From positions 1-64,000 of the forward strand of contig CP006833.1 in NCBI GenBank assembly GCA_000495505.1: a DNA stretch of 64,000 nucleotides, written 5' to 3'. The notes under the pieces were generated by a model. It saw nothing but the letters and a program-made list of their open reading frames with translations. It was not told where the DNA came from and did not search any database. The translations under genes and the position numbers were made by a program. The stretch's first letter is position 1. Every line of letters starts with the position of its first letter. The stretch is from Campylobacter fetus subsp. testudinum 03-427 (GTDB taxonomy: Bacteria > Campylobacterota > Campylobacteria > Campylobacterales > Campylobacteraceae). Positions 22,252 through 31,421 of the stretch are shown one piece after another.

Positions 22252-24321
22252 TTGAAGATAATTAAACGTGATGGAAGTTTGCAAGATTTTGCAAGTTATA
22301 AAATAGAAAATGCAATAACAAAAGCTTATAAAAGTGCCATTAAAAAACCAAATGCAGAGCTTATAAAAAATGTATTGTCTATGGTAAAAGACAAAATGAG
22401 CGTCGAAGAAATTCAAGATATCATAGAAAAAGCACTCTTTGATAGCGGCGATTTTAGTGTGATGCGAAGTTTTATGCTTTATAGACATACTCATACTATG
22501 CAGCGCGGTGGTGAGCTTGATGAGCGCACAACTTATATAAACTCGACTCAAACCATAGAAGAGTATATCGGAAAGTCTGATTGGCGTATTATGGCAAACT
22601 CAAATACGAGTTATTCAAACGCTGGACTTATAAACAACACAGCTGGAAAAGTCATCGCAAACTATTGGCTAGACGCTGTTTATAATGATCATGAGGGCGC
22701 AGCTCATAGAAACGGCGATTATCACATACACGACCTTGATTGTTTGACTGGATACTGCGCTGGTTGGAGTCTTAGAGCTTTGCTAAATGAAGGATTTAAC
22801 GGTGTAAGAGGAAGAGTCGAGAGTAGGGCGCCAAATCATTTTAGAGAAGCTTTATATCAAATGGCGAATTTTCTAGGGATTTTACAAAGCGAATGGGCAG
22901 GAGCGCAAGCATTTAGCAGTTTTGACACCTACCTTGCACCTTATGTTTTTAAAGATAAACTTAGCGATAAAGAGATCAAAAAAGCTCTTACTAGCTTTAT
23001 ATTTAACTTAAATGTTCCTGCTCGTTGGGGTCAAAGTCCATTTACGAACGTTACTATCGATATGGTTCCTCCAAGTGATTTAAAAGGACAAATTCCTACT
23101 AAAAACGACATTCATTTATTTACAAATTTAAATGATGAAGAGTTGGAAGCTGAGTGTAAAAAACGGGGTCGTTCAAATCTTAAAGATATGACTTACGGTG
23201 ATTTTAAACCCGAAATGGATAGGATAAATATCGCTTTTTACGAGATACTTACGCAGGGCGATAAATGTTCGCAGCCATTTACGTTTCCTATACCGACTGT
23301 AAATATCACCGAAGATTTTGACTGGGATAGCAAGGTTGCTACAAAGCTTTTTGAAAATACCGCCAAAATGGGTTCTAGCTATTTTCAAAATTTCATCGGA
23401 TCTCAATATGTGAAAGATGAGTTTGGCAACCGCATTCCAAATGAAAAAGCCTATAAACCAGGCGCTGTTCGTTCTATGTGCTGTAGATTGCAGCTTGACT
23501 TACGTGAGCTTTTAAAGCGTGGCGGCGGACTTTTTGGAAGTGCTGAGATGACAGGAAGTATCGGCGTAGTTACTCTAAATTTAGCGAGGCTTGGATATCT
23601 TTTTAAAAATGACAAAAAAGCTCTTTATGCAAGACTTGATGAGCTATTAGAACTAGCAAAAAGCACACTTGAAAAGAAGCGTAAATTCATAAATGAGATG
23701 TACGAAAGAGGTCTTTATCCATACACTGCACGGTATCTTAAAACGTTCAATAACCATTTTAGCACTATCGGAATAAACGGTGCAAATGAGATGATACGAA
23801 ATTTTACGAATGATAAGGAAAATATAACTACTAAATTTGGTATAGAGTTTGCAAAAGAGCTTATAGAGTATCTAAGAGCTAAGATGATAGAGTTTCAAGG
23901 GGCTACTGGAAATTTATACAACCTTGAAGCAACTCCGGCTGAGGGAACGACTTATCGCTTTGCTAAAGAAGATAAAAAACGCTACCCAGATATCATTCAA
24001 GCGGGATTTGATGAAAAAGTATATTATACGAACTCGACTCAGCTTCCAGCGAATTTCAGCAGCGATCCGTTTCATAGTTTAAATTTGCAAGACGAGCTTC
24101 AAAGCAGCTACACAGGCGGAACGGTCTTTCACTTGTATATGAATGAAAGACTAAGTAGTGTCTCGGCTTGCAAAAAGCTTGTAAAAAATATAGTAGAAAA
24201 CTATAAGCTTCCGTATATCACGATAACTCCTGTATTTAGTATATGTCCAAAACACGGATATATAGCAGGTGAGCATGAGTATTGTCCAAAATGCGATGAG
24301 GAGATTTTGAGTTTAGCTTGA
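22252..24321 (+). CDS. nrdD: Anaerobic ribonucleoside-triphosphate reductase, large part (lacks glycyl-radical tail)
   Basis: The oxygen-sensitive class III reductase makes dNTPs without oxygen. The 689 residues contain an ATP-cone (about 1-90), the catalytic NrdD barrel with GYCAGWSLRALL, CSQPFTFP and the MCCRL segment, and a C-terminal zinc site (ICPKHG and CPKC). Normally a glycyl-radical loop of RVTGY type follows the zinc site. Here the protein stops eight residues after CPKC. The missing piece is a separate gene at 25844. The start is TTG at 22252 behind AAAGGA. Confidence 0.93.
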   Translation: MKIIKRDGSLQDFASYKIENAITKAYKSAIKKPNAELIKNVLSMVKDKMSVEEIQDIIEKALFDSGDFSVMRSFMLYRHTHTMQRGGELDERTTYINSTQTIEEYIGKSDWRIMANSNTSYSNAGLINNTAGKVIANYWLDAVYNDHEGAAHRNGDYHIHDLDCLTGYCAGWSLRALLNEGFNGVRGRVESRAPNHFREALYQMANFLGILQSEWAGAQAFSSFDTYLAPYVFKDKLSDKEIKKALTSFIFNLNVPARWGQSPFTNVTIDMVPPSDLKGQIPTKNDIHLFTNLNDEELEAECKKRGRSNLKDMTYGDFKPEMDRINIAFYEILTQGDKCSQPFTFPIPTVNITEDFDWDSKVATKLFENTAKMGSSYFQNFIGSQYVKDEFGNRIPNEKAYKPGAVRSMCCRLQLDLRELLKRGGGLFGSAEMTGSIGVVTLNLARLGYLFKNDKKALYARLDELLELAKSTLEKKRKFINEMYERGLYPYTARYLKTFNNHFSTIGINGANEMIRNFTNDKENITTKFGIEFAKELIEYLRAKMIEFQGATGNLYNLEATPAEGTTYRFAKEDKKRYPDIIQAGFDEKVYYTNSTQLPANFSSDPFHSLNLQDELQSSYTGGTVFHLYMNERLSSVSACKKLVKNIVENYKLPYITITPVFSICPKHGYIAGEHEYCPKCDEEILSLA

Positions 24322-24462
24322 CTTATCTTTTTTCTGTTTTGTTTAGAGTTTGCTAAAAGTTTTTAGTTGTGTATTATAAATTTAAAAAAGATTTTTATAT
24401 GTATTTGAATTATCAAATTTAAGCCCTTTTTTGATAAAATCGTCATAAAATTTAAAGGTAAA

Positions 24463-25833
24463 ATGCAGATGAATTTAATCCTAAATACGGATAGTTACAA
24501 AATTTCGCACTATCTCCAGTACCCAAAAGATGTGAATTACGTAAGTTCCTACATAGAATCACGCGGCGGTAGGTGGAACAGAGTTTTATTTTATGGCTTA
24601 CAAATGTTTTTGATGGAGTATCTAAGCAAAAAAATCACGTATGAAGATATAGAAGAGGCAAAAGATTTTATAAAATTTCACGGACTTTCATTTAATGAAG
24701 ATAGTTGGCGATACATAGTAGATGAGCACGGCGGCGCACTTCCACTTGAGATAGAAGCGGTAAAAGAAGGCAGCATCGTTCAAACTGATAACGTGCTGTT
24801 GCAGATACGAAATACTGATCCAAAACTTCCTTGGCTTGTGGGCTACCTTGAGACGGCTATTTTAAGGGCTATTTGGTATCCAGTTGCCGTGGCTACGAAT
24901 AGTTATTTTTGTAAGCAAAATATTTTACAGTTTTTAAATGAGACTGGAACTCCTGATCTTATCGACTTTTGTCTGCATGATTTTGGTGCGCGAGGTGTGA
25001 GTAGTTTTGAGAGTGCAGGTATCGGTGGAAGCGCTCATATGGTAAATTTCAAAGGCTCAGATACGATAACTGGAGCTGTATTTGCTAAAAAGTACTATGA
25101 CGCTGATATGGCGGCATTTAGTATCCCAGCAAGTGAGCATAGCACGATGACTACTTGGGGAAAAGAGAATGAAAGCGATGCTTATAAAAATATGGTTGAT
25201 AAATTCGGTAAAAGTATTTTTGCTTGCGTGATTGATAGTTATGATACGCTAAATGCGATAGAACTTTGGGGAAAATTATTTGATGAGGTTAAGACAAAAG
25301 GTGGTCGCGTCGTGCTTCGCCCAGATAGCGGAAATCCAGTAACAATGGCTAGCGAGTGCTTAGAAAAGATGATGGATATAGCGGGATTTAGTGTAAATCA
25401 AAAAGGCTACAGAGTACTTCCAAAACATATCAGGCTGATTTATGGCGATGGTATAAATCCGCAAAGTTTAGTTGATATTTTAAATGAGCTTAAACTTAGA
25501 AAAATAAGTGCGGATAATATCGTTTTTGGTATGGGTGGGGCGCTTTTGCAACATCTTAACCGCGATACTCTTAAATTTGCGATGAAAGCAAATGCTGTAT
25601 CAAAAGACGGTAAGCGCTGGACAGATGTGAAAAAAGATCCTATCACCGATCCTTCAAAACGCTCGAAATCCGGACGTCTTGCACTGGTGAGAAAAGGAAA
25701 TTTGTTTAAAACTGTTCGATTAAACGAGCTAAAAAAAGAAGAAAATAAACTTAAACCAGTTTTTAAAGACGGTAAAATCCTAAGCAAAGTAAGCTTTGAT
25801 GATATCAGAGCTAGGGTTAGAGAATTTAATTAA
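24463..25833 (+). CDS. Nicotinamide phosphoribosyltransferase (NadV/NAMPT-like)
   Basis: The enzyme makes NMN from nicotinamide and PRPP for NAD salvage. The 456-residue protein begins LNTDSYKISHYLQYP, the family signature. It carries HDFGARG, the AFSIPASEHSTM segment and the LRPDSGNP phosphoribosyl-binding motif. It resembles NAMPT rather than the nicotinate enzyme PncB. It is inserted between nrdD and the NrdD tail gene, 10 bases before the latter. Start ATG 24463; an ATG two codons later is also possible. Confidence 0.87.
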   Translation: MQMNLILNTDSYKISHYLQYPKDVNYVSSYIESRGGRWNRVLFYGLQMFLMEYLSKKITYEDIEEAKDFIKFHGLSFNEDSWRYIVDEHGGALPLEIEAVKEGSIVQTDNVLLQIRNTDPKLPWLVGYLETAILRAIWYPVAVATNSYFCKQNILQFLNETGTPDLIDFCLHDFGARGVSSFESAGIGGSAHMVNFKGSDTITGAVFAKKYYDADMAAFSIPASEHSTMTTWGKENESDAYKNMVDKFGKSIFACVIDSYDTLNAIELWGKLFDEVKTKGGRVVLRPDSGNPVTMASECLEKMMDIAGFSVNQKGYRVLPKHIRLIYGDGINPQSLVDILNELKLRKISADNIVFGMGGALLQHLNRDTLKFAMKANAVSKDGKRWTDVKKDPITDPSKRSKSGRLALVRKGNLFKTVRLNELKKEENKLKPVFKDGKILSKVSFDDIRARVREFN

Positions 25834-25843
25834 AGGATAAAAT

Positions 25844-26005
25844 ATGAAAAAACAAGAGATACTAACTAAATTCAAAGACAAACGTACAAAATGCGTGGTT
25901 TATACTAGAGTTATGGGTTATCACAGACCAGTTGAGAGTTTTAATCTTGGAAAACAAGGTGAGCATAAAGAGAGGATCAAGTTTTTAGAACCTGCTAAAT
26001 GTTAG
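25844..26005 (+). CDS. Detached glycyl-radical domain of the anaerobic ribonucleotide reductase
   Basis: This 53-residue gene reads straight through the C-terminal glycyl-radical segment of NrdD: YTRVMGYHRPVESFNLGK matches the RVTGYYRPV-type loop, with the radical glycine at Gly25 (codon 25916-25918). The first twenty residues and the basic tail also fit the end of a full-length NrdD. It has its own ATG and an AAAGGA site. It overlaps nrdG by 7 bases, so tail and activase are translated together. The two NrdD parts presumably assemble into one active enzyme. It is not a frameshifted fragment: the large part is 1.5 kb upstream beyond a full gene. Confidence 0.88.
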   Translation: MKKQEILTKFKDKRTKCVVYTRVMGYHRPVESFNLGKQGEHKERIKFLEPAKC

Positions 26006-26670
26006 ATAAATTTATCTACGATATCACACCTTTTAGCGTTGTTGATTATCCTGATGAACTCGCTTGTTTGGTGTGGTTTGCGAAGTGCAATATGCGCTGC
26101 GTTTATTGCTACAACAAAGATATAGTTTTGGGTGAGGGCAAGTTTGATATGCATTATCTAAGCGAGTTTTTAAATTCACGCCAAAACCTTTTAAGCGCGG
26201 TAGTTTTAAGCGGTGGAGAATGCACTAAAAGTTTGCATTTTAGTGATGTTTTGAAGCTAGCTAAAGATCTTGGATATAAAACCAAAGTCGATACGAATGG
26301 AAGCAATCCTGAGATTATAGAAGAAAATTTGAGTTTGATCGATTTTATATCGCTTGATTTTAAAGCTCCAAAAGCTAAATTTGAAACGATCACCGCGTCA
26401 AATTTATATGATAAATTTATAAAAACACTTCAAATTTTACTAAAAAACAGAGCTAAATTTGAGTGCAGAACGACTATCCACGCAGATATACTAAACGAAA
26501 ATGATATCAGCGATATGGCAAAAGTTTTAGAGCAAAACGGATATCGCCAAACTTACTATCTGCAAAACTTTTTTGAAGCCTCAAATTTAGGAAATTTACA
26601 AAAACCAAAAGCTAAATTTGATCCAAATTTGATAAACTCAAATTTAAGCATTGCGCTTAGGAATTTTTGA
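25999..26670 (+). CDS. nrdG: Anaerobic ribonucleotide reductase activating protein, radical SAM
   Basis: The activase uses a 4Fe-4S cluster and S-adenosylmethionine to place the radical on the NrdD glycine. The 223-residue protein has the cluster motif CNMRCVYC (Cys30, Cys34, Cys37) and the GGE motif SGGECT. It is somewhat longer than E. coli NrdG, closer to the NrdG2-type subgroup. It overlaps the glycyl-radical domain gene, which supports a shared task. Confidence 0.87.
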   Translation: MLDKFIYDITPFSVVDYPDELACLVWFAKCNMRCVYCYNKDIVLGEGKFDMHYLSEFLNSRQNLLSAVVLSGGECTKSLHFSDVLKLAKDLGYKTKVDTNGSNPEIIEENLSLIDFISLDFKAPKAKFETITASNLYDKFIKTLQILLKNRAKFECRTTIHADILNENDISDMAKVLEQNGYRQTYYLQNFFEASNLGNLQKPKAKFDPNLINSNLSIALRNF

Positions 26671-26684
26671 TTTTATTAAAATTA

Positions 26685-26710
26685 GATAAAAGCCGTTTTT
26701 AGCTTTTATC
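26685..26710. terminator. Bidirectional terminator between nrdG and cdtC
   Basis: GATAAAAGC and GCTTTTATC form a 9-bp stem around an 8-base loop, with T-rich sequence on either side. It sits between two convergent operons. Confidence 0.55.
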
Positions 26711-26717
26711 AACTGTT

Positions 26718-27266
26718 TTATCTAATGACTCTAGCTCCGCTAAGTGGCGGTGAAAATACAAAAAGTTGCTTAGGTTCTATATCTACAAAAAATTCTAAAA
26801 CACAACGTACTAGTCCGACTCTATTTTCTATCGGCACATTTGGATTTTCAAATGTTCCTAAACACTCATTTGTTTTTAGAACGAGTGAGCGTAGTTGCAT
26901 AGCTCCGCTACTTGTCGGTATGATCTGAAAAATAGTCTCAAACTCGCCGCTATCATAGTCTTGTTTGCAGTTTTTCAACGCTAAAAATCCGCTAGGAGCG
27001 ATCTGAAGGCACATTTTTACGTCGGCTGCTACTTGAAACTGCACGTATCCAAAAGGAAAAGAATTTGCAAACTTATCAGCTTTTTTTATTTTAGGATCTA
27101 CTCCTAAATCATTTAAAAACCAGTTTTGGTAATTAAACTGCCCTGAAAATCGTTTTATATTTATAGGAATTCCGGTGTTTGCATTGCGTATTTGAAAGGC
27201 GTCGGTTATGTTTTCATTTGCTAAAATTATGCTTGTAAAGAAAAATATTATGGTTAAGACTCTCAT
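26718..27266 (-). CDS. cdtC: Cytolethal distending toxin subunit C
   Basis: CdtC and CdtA are ricin-B-like lectins that bind the host cell and deliver CdtB. The 182-residue protein has a signal peptide (about 1-16) and a single beta-trefoil lectin domain. Pieces such as KMCLQIAPSGFLALKNC and TNECLGTF are typical of the family. Its ATG overlaps the cdtB stop by one base. It is the last gene of the cdtA-B-C operon. Confidence 0.92.
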   Translation of the reverse strand: MRVLTIIFFFTSIILANENITDAFQIRNANTGIPINIKRFSGQFNYQNWFLNDLGVDPKIKKADKFANSFPFGYVQFQVAADVKMCLQIAPSGFLALKNCKQDYDSGEFETIFQIIPTSSGAMQLRSLVLKTNECLGTFENPNVPIENRVGLVRCVLEFFVDIEPKQLFVFSPPLSGARVIR

Positions 27267-28066
27267 CAGTTATCTCCAAATTTTCTAAAATTTACTGGAA
27301 AATGGTCTGAAACCAAGTGAGTTCGCAGGTTGGCTAACATTAGCACGGCTACGAGCGCAGTTTCTACAATACCTCCAGCTGAGTTTCCCACTATAGCCCA
27401 GTCAAGAGTTCCGCCGCTTCTTTGAGTAGGCGCAGGTGGCGCTAAAAATGTTACTCTGATACGAGTTTCTAAGCCAAGAGTTCCTCTTAAACTCTCAGGT
27501 GAGCGGTTAAAATCTCCTAATATCATCCAAGTGATATCTGGCATATTTCTAAATCTATCAAATACCGAGTTTATTATCGCTGGAGCATCAATTCCACCAT
27601 TTGCTAAGGCGTGTATGTTGAAAAATACATCGTTTCCTATCCTTATACCGATGAGCGGACGAGAAGCTACCGTAGGAGGTGGTAAGATGATGATTTCATC
27701 AGCTATGATGCGTGAAACGATAGCTAAATTTACTCTATTAGCTCCAGTATCGATTTGAGCGTAATATACATAGACTTGAAACGGTCTAGATATACTACCT
27801 AGTTGCCATAAATGCTCAGTTACGATAGTTCCGCCTTGATTTATGCTTCTACCAGTAGGATGAGCGGTTTGTGGTAAATTTCCTGCTTCTTGAATAGCTA
27901 AGATATCTGCTGGATTTTCACCGCTGATTATTTGGCGGATACTTATATTCCATTTGCTTTCTGTAACAGCGGAACTACCTTGTAAGTTCCAAGTGGCAAG
28001 TTTATAGTCTTCTGGTTTTGCAAAACTTAAAGTTGCCATAAATATAATCATAACAATCTTTCGCAT
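27266..28066 (-). CDS. cdtB: Cytolethal distending toxin catalytic subunit CdtB
   Basis: CdtB is a DNase I-like nuclease that enters the host nucleus, breaks DNA and arrests the cell cycle. The 266-residue precursor has a signal peptide (about 1-16). All catalytic positions are intact: Glu60, His152, Asp185/Asn187 in LGDFNRSP, Asp222, and Asp254-His255 in VSDHFP, with numbering nearly the same as in C. jejuni CdtB. Start ATG 28066 follows an AGGAG site; a longer frame to 28120 would overlap cdtA and is rejected. Confidence 0.95.
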   Translation of the reverse strand: MRKIVMIIFMATLSFAKPEDYKLATWNLQGSSAVTESKWNISIRQIISGENPADILAIQEAGNLPQTAHPTGRSINQGGTIVTEHLWQLGSISRPFQVYVYYAQIDTGANRVNLAIVSRIIADEIIILPPPTVASRPLIGIRIGNDVFFNIHALANGGIDAPAIINSVFDRFRNMPDITWMILGDFNRSPESLRGTLGLETRIRVTFLAPPAPTQRSGGTLDWAIVGNSAGGIVETALVAVLMLANLRTHLVSDHFPVNFRKFGDN

Positions 28067-28074
28067 TTTTACTC

Positions 28075-28731
28075 CTAATATAATAGTCTTCCGACTTGCG
28101 GTGGTGGAAGCAAATACCATTGCTGGTCGATAGTATCAGTGCATTTTGTAGTAAGATTTATCGCTCCAAAAACGTCAAAACCAAACAGGTTATCAACAGG
28201 TGTTTGTAAGCACGAATTTGTAGCTTTGTTATAAATTTGCACCGCTCCGTTTGTCATAGGGCGAAGTACGAATTTTTGAAAAGGATTGTTTTTGTTGCAA
28301 GGTGAATGGATCACACCGTTTTTATAAGTATTCATGCAAGTCGTACGAGTGTTGAAATTTACTATCATTACTTCATTATCTGGTAGTAAAATCAGACGCC
28401 AAACACGGTAACCTCCTAAATTACCGCTCGTATATAGCGCGTATCCCCATAGCCAGTTTCCAGGCGATGAATACCAAACGGTGATCGCAACTCCGTTTGC
28501 ACCCATTATCACGAGAGAATCGCTTGTTCTATCAAATAGATCAGGCGGGATACCTTGTAGGTTTATAGTCGGTTGTTTAAAATTTAGATCTGCTTTACCA
28601 AAAACGCTTCCTAATGGGTCTGTTTTTTGAGTGCTTATCTCTGTGATTTTTGATGAGCAAGCATTAAAAATAGTCATACAAAATAGCAAAATAAGACTAT
28701 TTTTGATATGTTTTAAGATAGTTTCAGTCAT
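28075..28731 (-). CDS. cdtA: Cytolethal distending toxin subunit A (lipoprotein)
   Basis: The 218-residue protein has an N-terminal lipoprotein signal with a lipobox-like FNAC, placing the lipid on Cys25. A ricin-B-type lectin domain (about 70-205) follows, with W-rich strands and NSCLQTPV. It binds host glycans with CdtC. It is shorter than C. jejuni CdtA, which may reflect a species difference in the linker after the signal. It is the first gene of the operon; cdtB starts 9 bases after its stop. Confidence 0.9.
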   Translation of the reverse strand: MTETILKHIKNSLILLFCMTIFNACSSKITEISTQKTDPLGSVFGKADLNFKQPTINLQGIPPDLFDRTSDSLVIMGANGVAITVWYSSPGNWLWGYALYTSGNLGGYRVWRLILLPDNEVMIVNFNTRTTCMNTYKNGVIHSPCNKNNPFQKFVLRPMTNGAVQIYNKATNSCLQTPVDNLFGFDVFGAINLTTKCTDTIDQQWYLLPPPQVGRLLY

Positions 28732-28979
28732 AAATTTCCTTTTTTTAATATTTTGATTTTAGTAGTTTTTAAGATACTGTTTTGGCTAAGTAAATTTAAA
28801 AGCCGCAAAAGTTTTTTCATAAGATTTTCCTATAATGATATTTGTAAAATTTAATAAATAAAAATAAATAAATTTTAAATAACTACTGAAAATATAACTT
28901 TTAAAATCGTAAATTTAGTTTCAGGTATTTTAAAACTTATTTAGATAAAATCTAATCCACTTTAAAATTTGAAAGACTT

Positions 28980-30005
28980 ATGATGAATAGAAAAAAAATT
29001 TATAATCCAAGCTCAGACGAGACTTTAAACGATAGAAAAGTATTTGGTGGAAATCCTCACGGAATTCTAAACTTCACAAAAGCAAAATACACGTGGGCAC
29101 TCAAGCTTTGGGATCTTATGGAGGCAAATACGTGGTTTCCAAAAGAGGTCGATACCACCGATGACGTGCGCGACTACGCTTGTAACCTTACGACTGCTGA
29201 AAAGCGTATGTATGATCTTGTTTGGAGCCAACTCATCTCTATGGATAGTTTTCAAACAAACAATCTAGCCGATAACATAAATCCTTATATCACCGCTCCT
29301 GAGATAAACGCGATCTTAGCGCGTCAAGCTTACGAAGAGGCAAATCACTCAAAAAGTTACGCCGTAATGGTAGAAGCGATCTGTGATAATACCGATCTCA
29401 TCTATGAAATGGAAAAATACGACGACGTTTTACGTAAGAAAAACGACTACATTTCAAGCGTGTATGAAGAGCTTGCAGGTGAAGTTACTGATGAAAAAAT
29501 GCTCCTTGCTATGGTGGCAAATCAAATTCTTGAAGGCGTCTATTTTTACAGCGGATTTACAGCGATTTACGCACTAGCTCGTGCTGGAAAAATGCTAGGA
29601 AGCGCTCAGATGATACGCTTTATCCAAAGAGATGAGATAACTCACTTGCTTTTATTTCAAAATATGATAAACTCAGTTCGCAAAGAGCGTCCAGATCTAT
29701 TTACAAGTGAAGTAGAAACTAAAATTTATGAGATGTTCAAAAAGGCCGGAGACCTTGAGATAGAGTGGGGAAAATACATCACGGGAAATCAGATAATGGG
29801 ATTTACTGATGATATTATAGAGGAGTATATCCACTACCTTGTTGATGATAGGCTAGTTTCTATCGGGCTTAAAAAGCTTTACAATGCAAAACATCCGATA
29901 AAATGGGTTGATGATTTTGCTAAATTTAATGATCAAAAATCAAATTTCTTTGAAAGTAAAGTTACGAATTATAGTAAAGGAAGCCTTACTTTTGATGATT
30001 TCTAA
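28980..30005 (+). CDS. nrdB: Ribonucleoside-diphosphate reductase beta subunit (class Ia)
   Basis: NrdB holds the diiron-tyrosyl radical for aerobic dNTP synthesis with NrdA, which is not in this window. The 341-residue ferritin-like helical protein shows the iron-ligand helices QAYEEANHSKSY, EGVYFYSGF and RDEITHLLLF. An ATG-ATG pair leaves the exact first residue open (28980 or 28983). Together with nrdD-nrdG it shows the organism can make dNTPs with or without oxygen. The next gene overlaps its end. Confidence 0.95.
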   Translation: MMNRKKIYNPSSDETLNDRKVFGGNPHGILNFTKAKYTWALKLWDLMEANTWFPKEVDTTDDVRDYACNLTTAEKRMYDLVWSQLISMDSFQTNNLADNINPYITAPEINAILARQAYEEANHSKSYAVMVEAICDNTDLIYEMEKYDDVLRKKNDYISSVYEELAGEVTDEKMLLAMVANQILEGVYFYSGFTAIYALARAGKMLGSAQMIRFIQRDEITHLLLFQNMINSVRKERPDLFTSEVETKIYEMFKKAGDLEIEWGKYITGNQIMGFTDDIIEEYIHYLVDDRLVSIGLKKLYNAKHPIKWVDDFAKFNDQKSNFFESKVTNYSKGSLTFDDF

Positions 30006-30657
30006 TCTAGGATTTTTACATCTAAATTCTGCTGGAACTATAAATAGGACTAGTGAGTTTTTAAATTTAGTAAAAGATATAAAACCGGGCGAATTAGTGC
30101 TAGCAAGTGAGCTTTGCGTTAGTGGATATGAAAATTTAGGCGATGAGTTTGAAAATGAGCTTATCGCAAATTTAAAAAACGTCTTACTTGCTGGAGCTTT
30201 TCTCGGTTTTACTCATTTTAGCGGTGGTTTTAATGAATTTGTACTTTTAAACGGCGATAAAGAAATCCATAAACAGAAAAAAGCGATTTTATTTACTCCA
30301 AATTTAGAACAAGATAAGTTCAAAGCTGGAAAAGTTGAAGATATAAATTTATTTGAAATATGCGGCGTCAAGATAGGCGTTTTGATCTGTTTTGAATTGC
30401 GTTTTGCTGAGCTTTGGGAAAGGCTAAAAGGCGCGGATATCATTCTTGTGCCATCGCTTTGGGGAAAAGAGCGCAAAAGACATTTTGAAGTTTTGTGTGA
30501 AGCTTTAGCTTTGCAAAATCGCTGTTATGTGATCGCTTGTAGCGACAGAGATCTAAAATTCGGAGCAGTTTTTAAGCCAAATGGTGAGATTGCAAAAAGT
30601 TTTAAATTTGAACTTGATTTGGCTAGTGAGTTTAAAAAATCTTTAGGGCTTATTTAA
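29995..30657 (+). CDS. Carbon-nitrogen hydrolase (nitrilase superfamily)
   Basis: The 220-residue protein shows the superfamily layout: Glu in LASELCVSGYE, a Lys candidate in DKFKAGKVE, and the nucleophile Cys in GVLICFELRFAELW. A following IILVPSLWG strand completes it. The substrate is unknown; amide or omega-amidase-like roles are possible. The chosen ATG lies within the last codons of nrdB (11-base overlap); a longer frame from 29908 reads through nrdB and has no support. Confidence 0.78.
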   Translation: MISNLGFLHLNSAGTINRTSEFLNLVKDIKPGELVLASELCVSGYENLGDEFENELIANLKNVLLAGAFLGFTHFSGGFNEFVLLNGDKEIHKQKKAILFTPNLEQDKFKAGKVEDINLFEICGVKIGVLICFELRFAELWERLKGADIILVPSLWGKERKRHFEVLCEALALQNRCYVIACSDRDLKFGAVFKPNGEIAKSFKFELDLASEFKKSLGLI

Positions 30658-30714
30658 TTTAAATACTACTATAAGCAAATTTTATGTATAATTCCCCTTT
30701 GTTAAAGGGAAAAA

Positions 30715-31344
30715 ATGGATAGTTTAGAGCGCGCTAGATGTCAAAAAATGGCTGATGATATAGCCGATGTTATAGAGCTGACGCCTATGGTTTATAAGGC
30801 GTTTTGTAGTACTCCTCGTACTGATTTTGTTCCAGTTTCTGTTAATGCTTTTAAGCTAGATGCTCATCCCATCGGCGGTAATCAATGGATTAGTTCGCCT
30901 CTAACAGTAGCTAAAATGACGCTTGCTTTGGAAGCTGAAAATTGTGATAATATACTCGAAATTGGTTGTGGAAGTGGCTATCAAGCTGCAATTTTAAGCA
31001 GGCTTGCTCATAGAATTTTTAGTATTGAGCGTATAGAAAAACTTGCAAATGAAGCCAAAGCAAAGATGAAAAAACTTGATTTTAATAATGTAAATATAAG
31101 ATATGATGATGGAAATGTAGGCTGGAAAAGTTACGCTCCATATGATAGGATAATACTTAGTTGCGCTTGCTCAAGTGTTCCAACTAGGCTTTTTGAGCAG
31201 TTAAAAGATGATGGAATTTTAGTAGCTCCTATCAAAGAAAATAATAAACAATTTATAGTTAAATTTAAAAAAATCGGCTCAAATTTAGAAAAAATAGTTC
31301 TTGATGAGTGTGAATTTGTTCCTTTATTAGATGGCAGAGAGTAG
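30715..31344 (+). CDS. pcm: Protein-L-isoaspartate O-methyltransferase
   Basis: Pcm methylates isoaspartyl residues to begin repair of aged proteins. The 209 residues include the SAM-binding motif ILEIGCGSGYQAA (about 81-93) and the family motifs GGNQWISSP and ERIEKLANEAK. A TATAAT at 30687-30692 and an AAAGGG ribosome site precede the ATG, giving a short leader. Confidence 0.93.
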   Translation: MDSLERARCQKMADDIADVIELTPMVYKAFCSTPRTDFVPVSVNAFKLDAHPIGGNQWISSPLTVAKMTLALEAENCDNILEIGCGSGYQAAILSRLAHRIFSIERIEKLANEAKAKMKKLDFNNVNIRYDDGNVGWKSYAPYDRIILSCACSSVPTRLFEQLKDDGILVAPIKENNKQFIVKFKKIGSNLEKIVLDECEFVPLLDGRE

Positions 31345-31421
31345 TTTTTAAGAGTATATTTCTCTTATTTAACTTTTTTGTGTATAATTATGCTATCAAA
31401 AAAAATAATTAAGGAGAAATT

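Noticed and set aside
24322..24366. Readthrough of the nrdD TGA as selenocysteine to reach a glycyl-radical tail
   Set aside because: The following 14 codons encode no RVTGY-like segment before a stop; the real tail is the gene at 25844.
28067..28120. Longer cdtB start at 28120
   Set aside because: It overlaps cdtA and adds residues before a clear signal peptide; ATG 28066 has an AGGAG site and the family length.
30693..30710. Hairpin TTCCCCTTT/AAAGGGAA that would hide the pcm ribosome binding site, a possible RNA thermometer
   Set aside because: The TATAAT at 30687-30692 puts the transcript start at about 30699, so most of the left arm would not be in the RNA.
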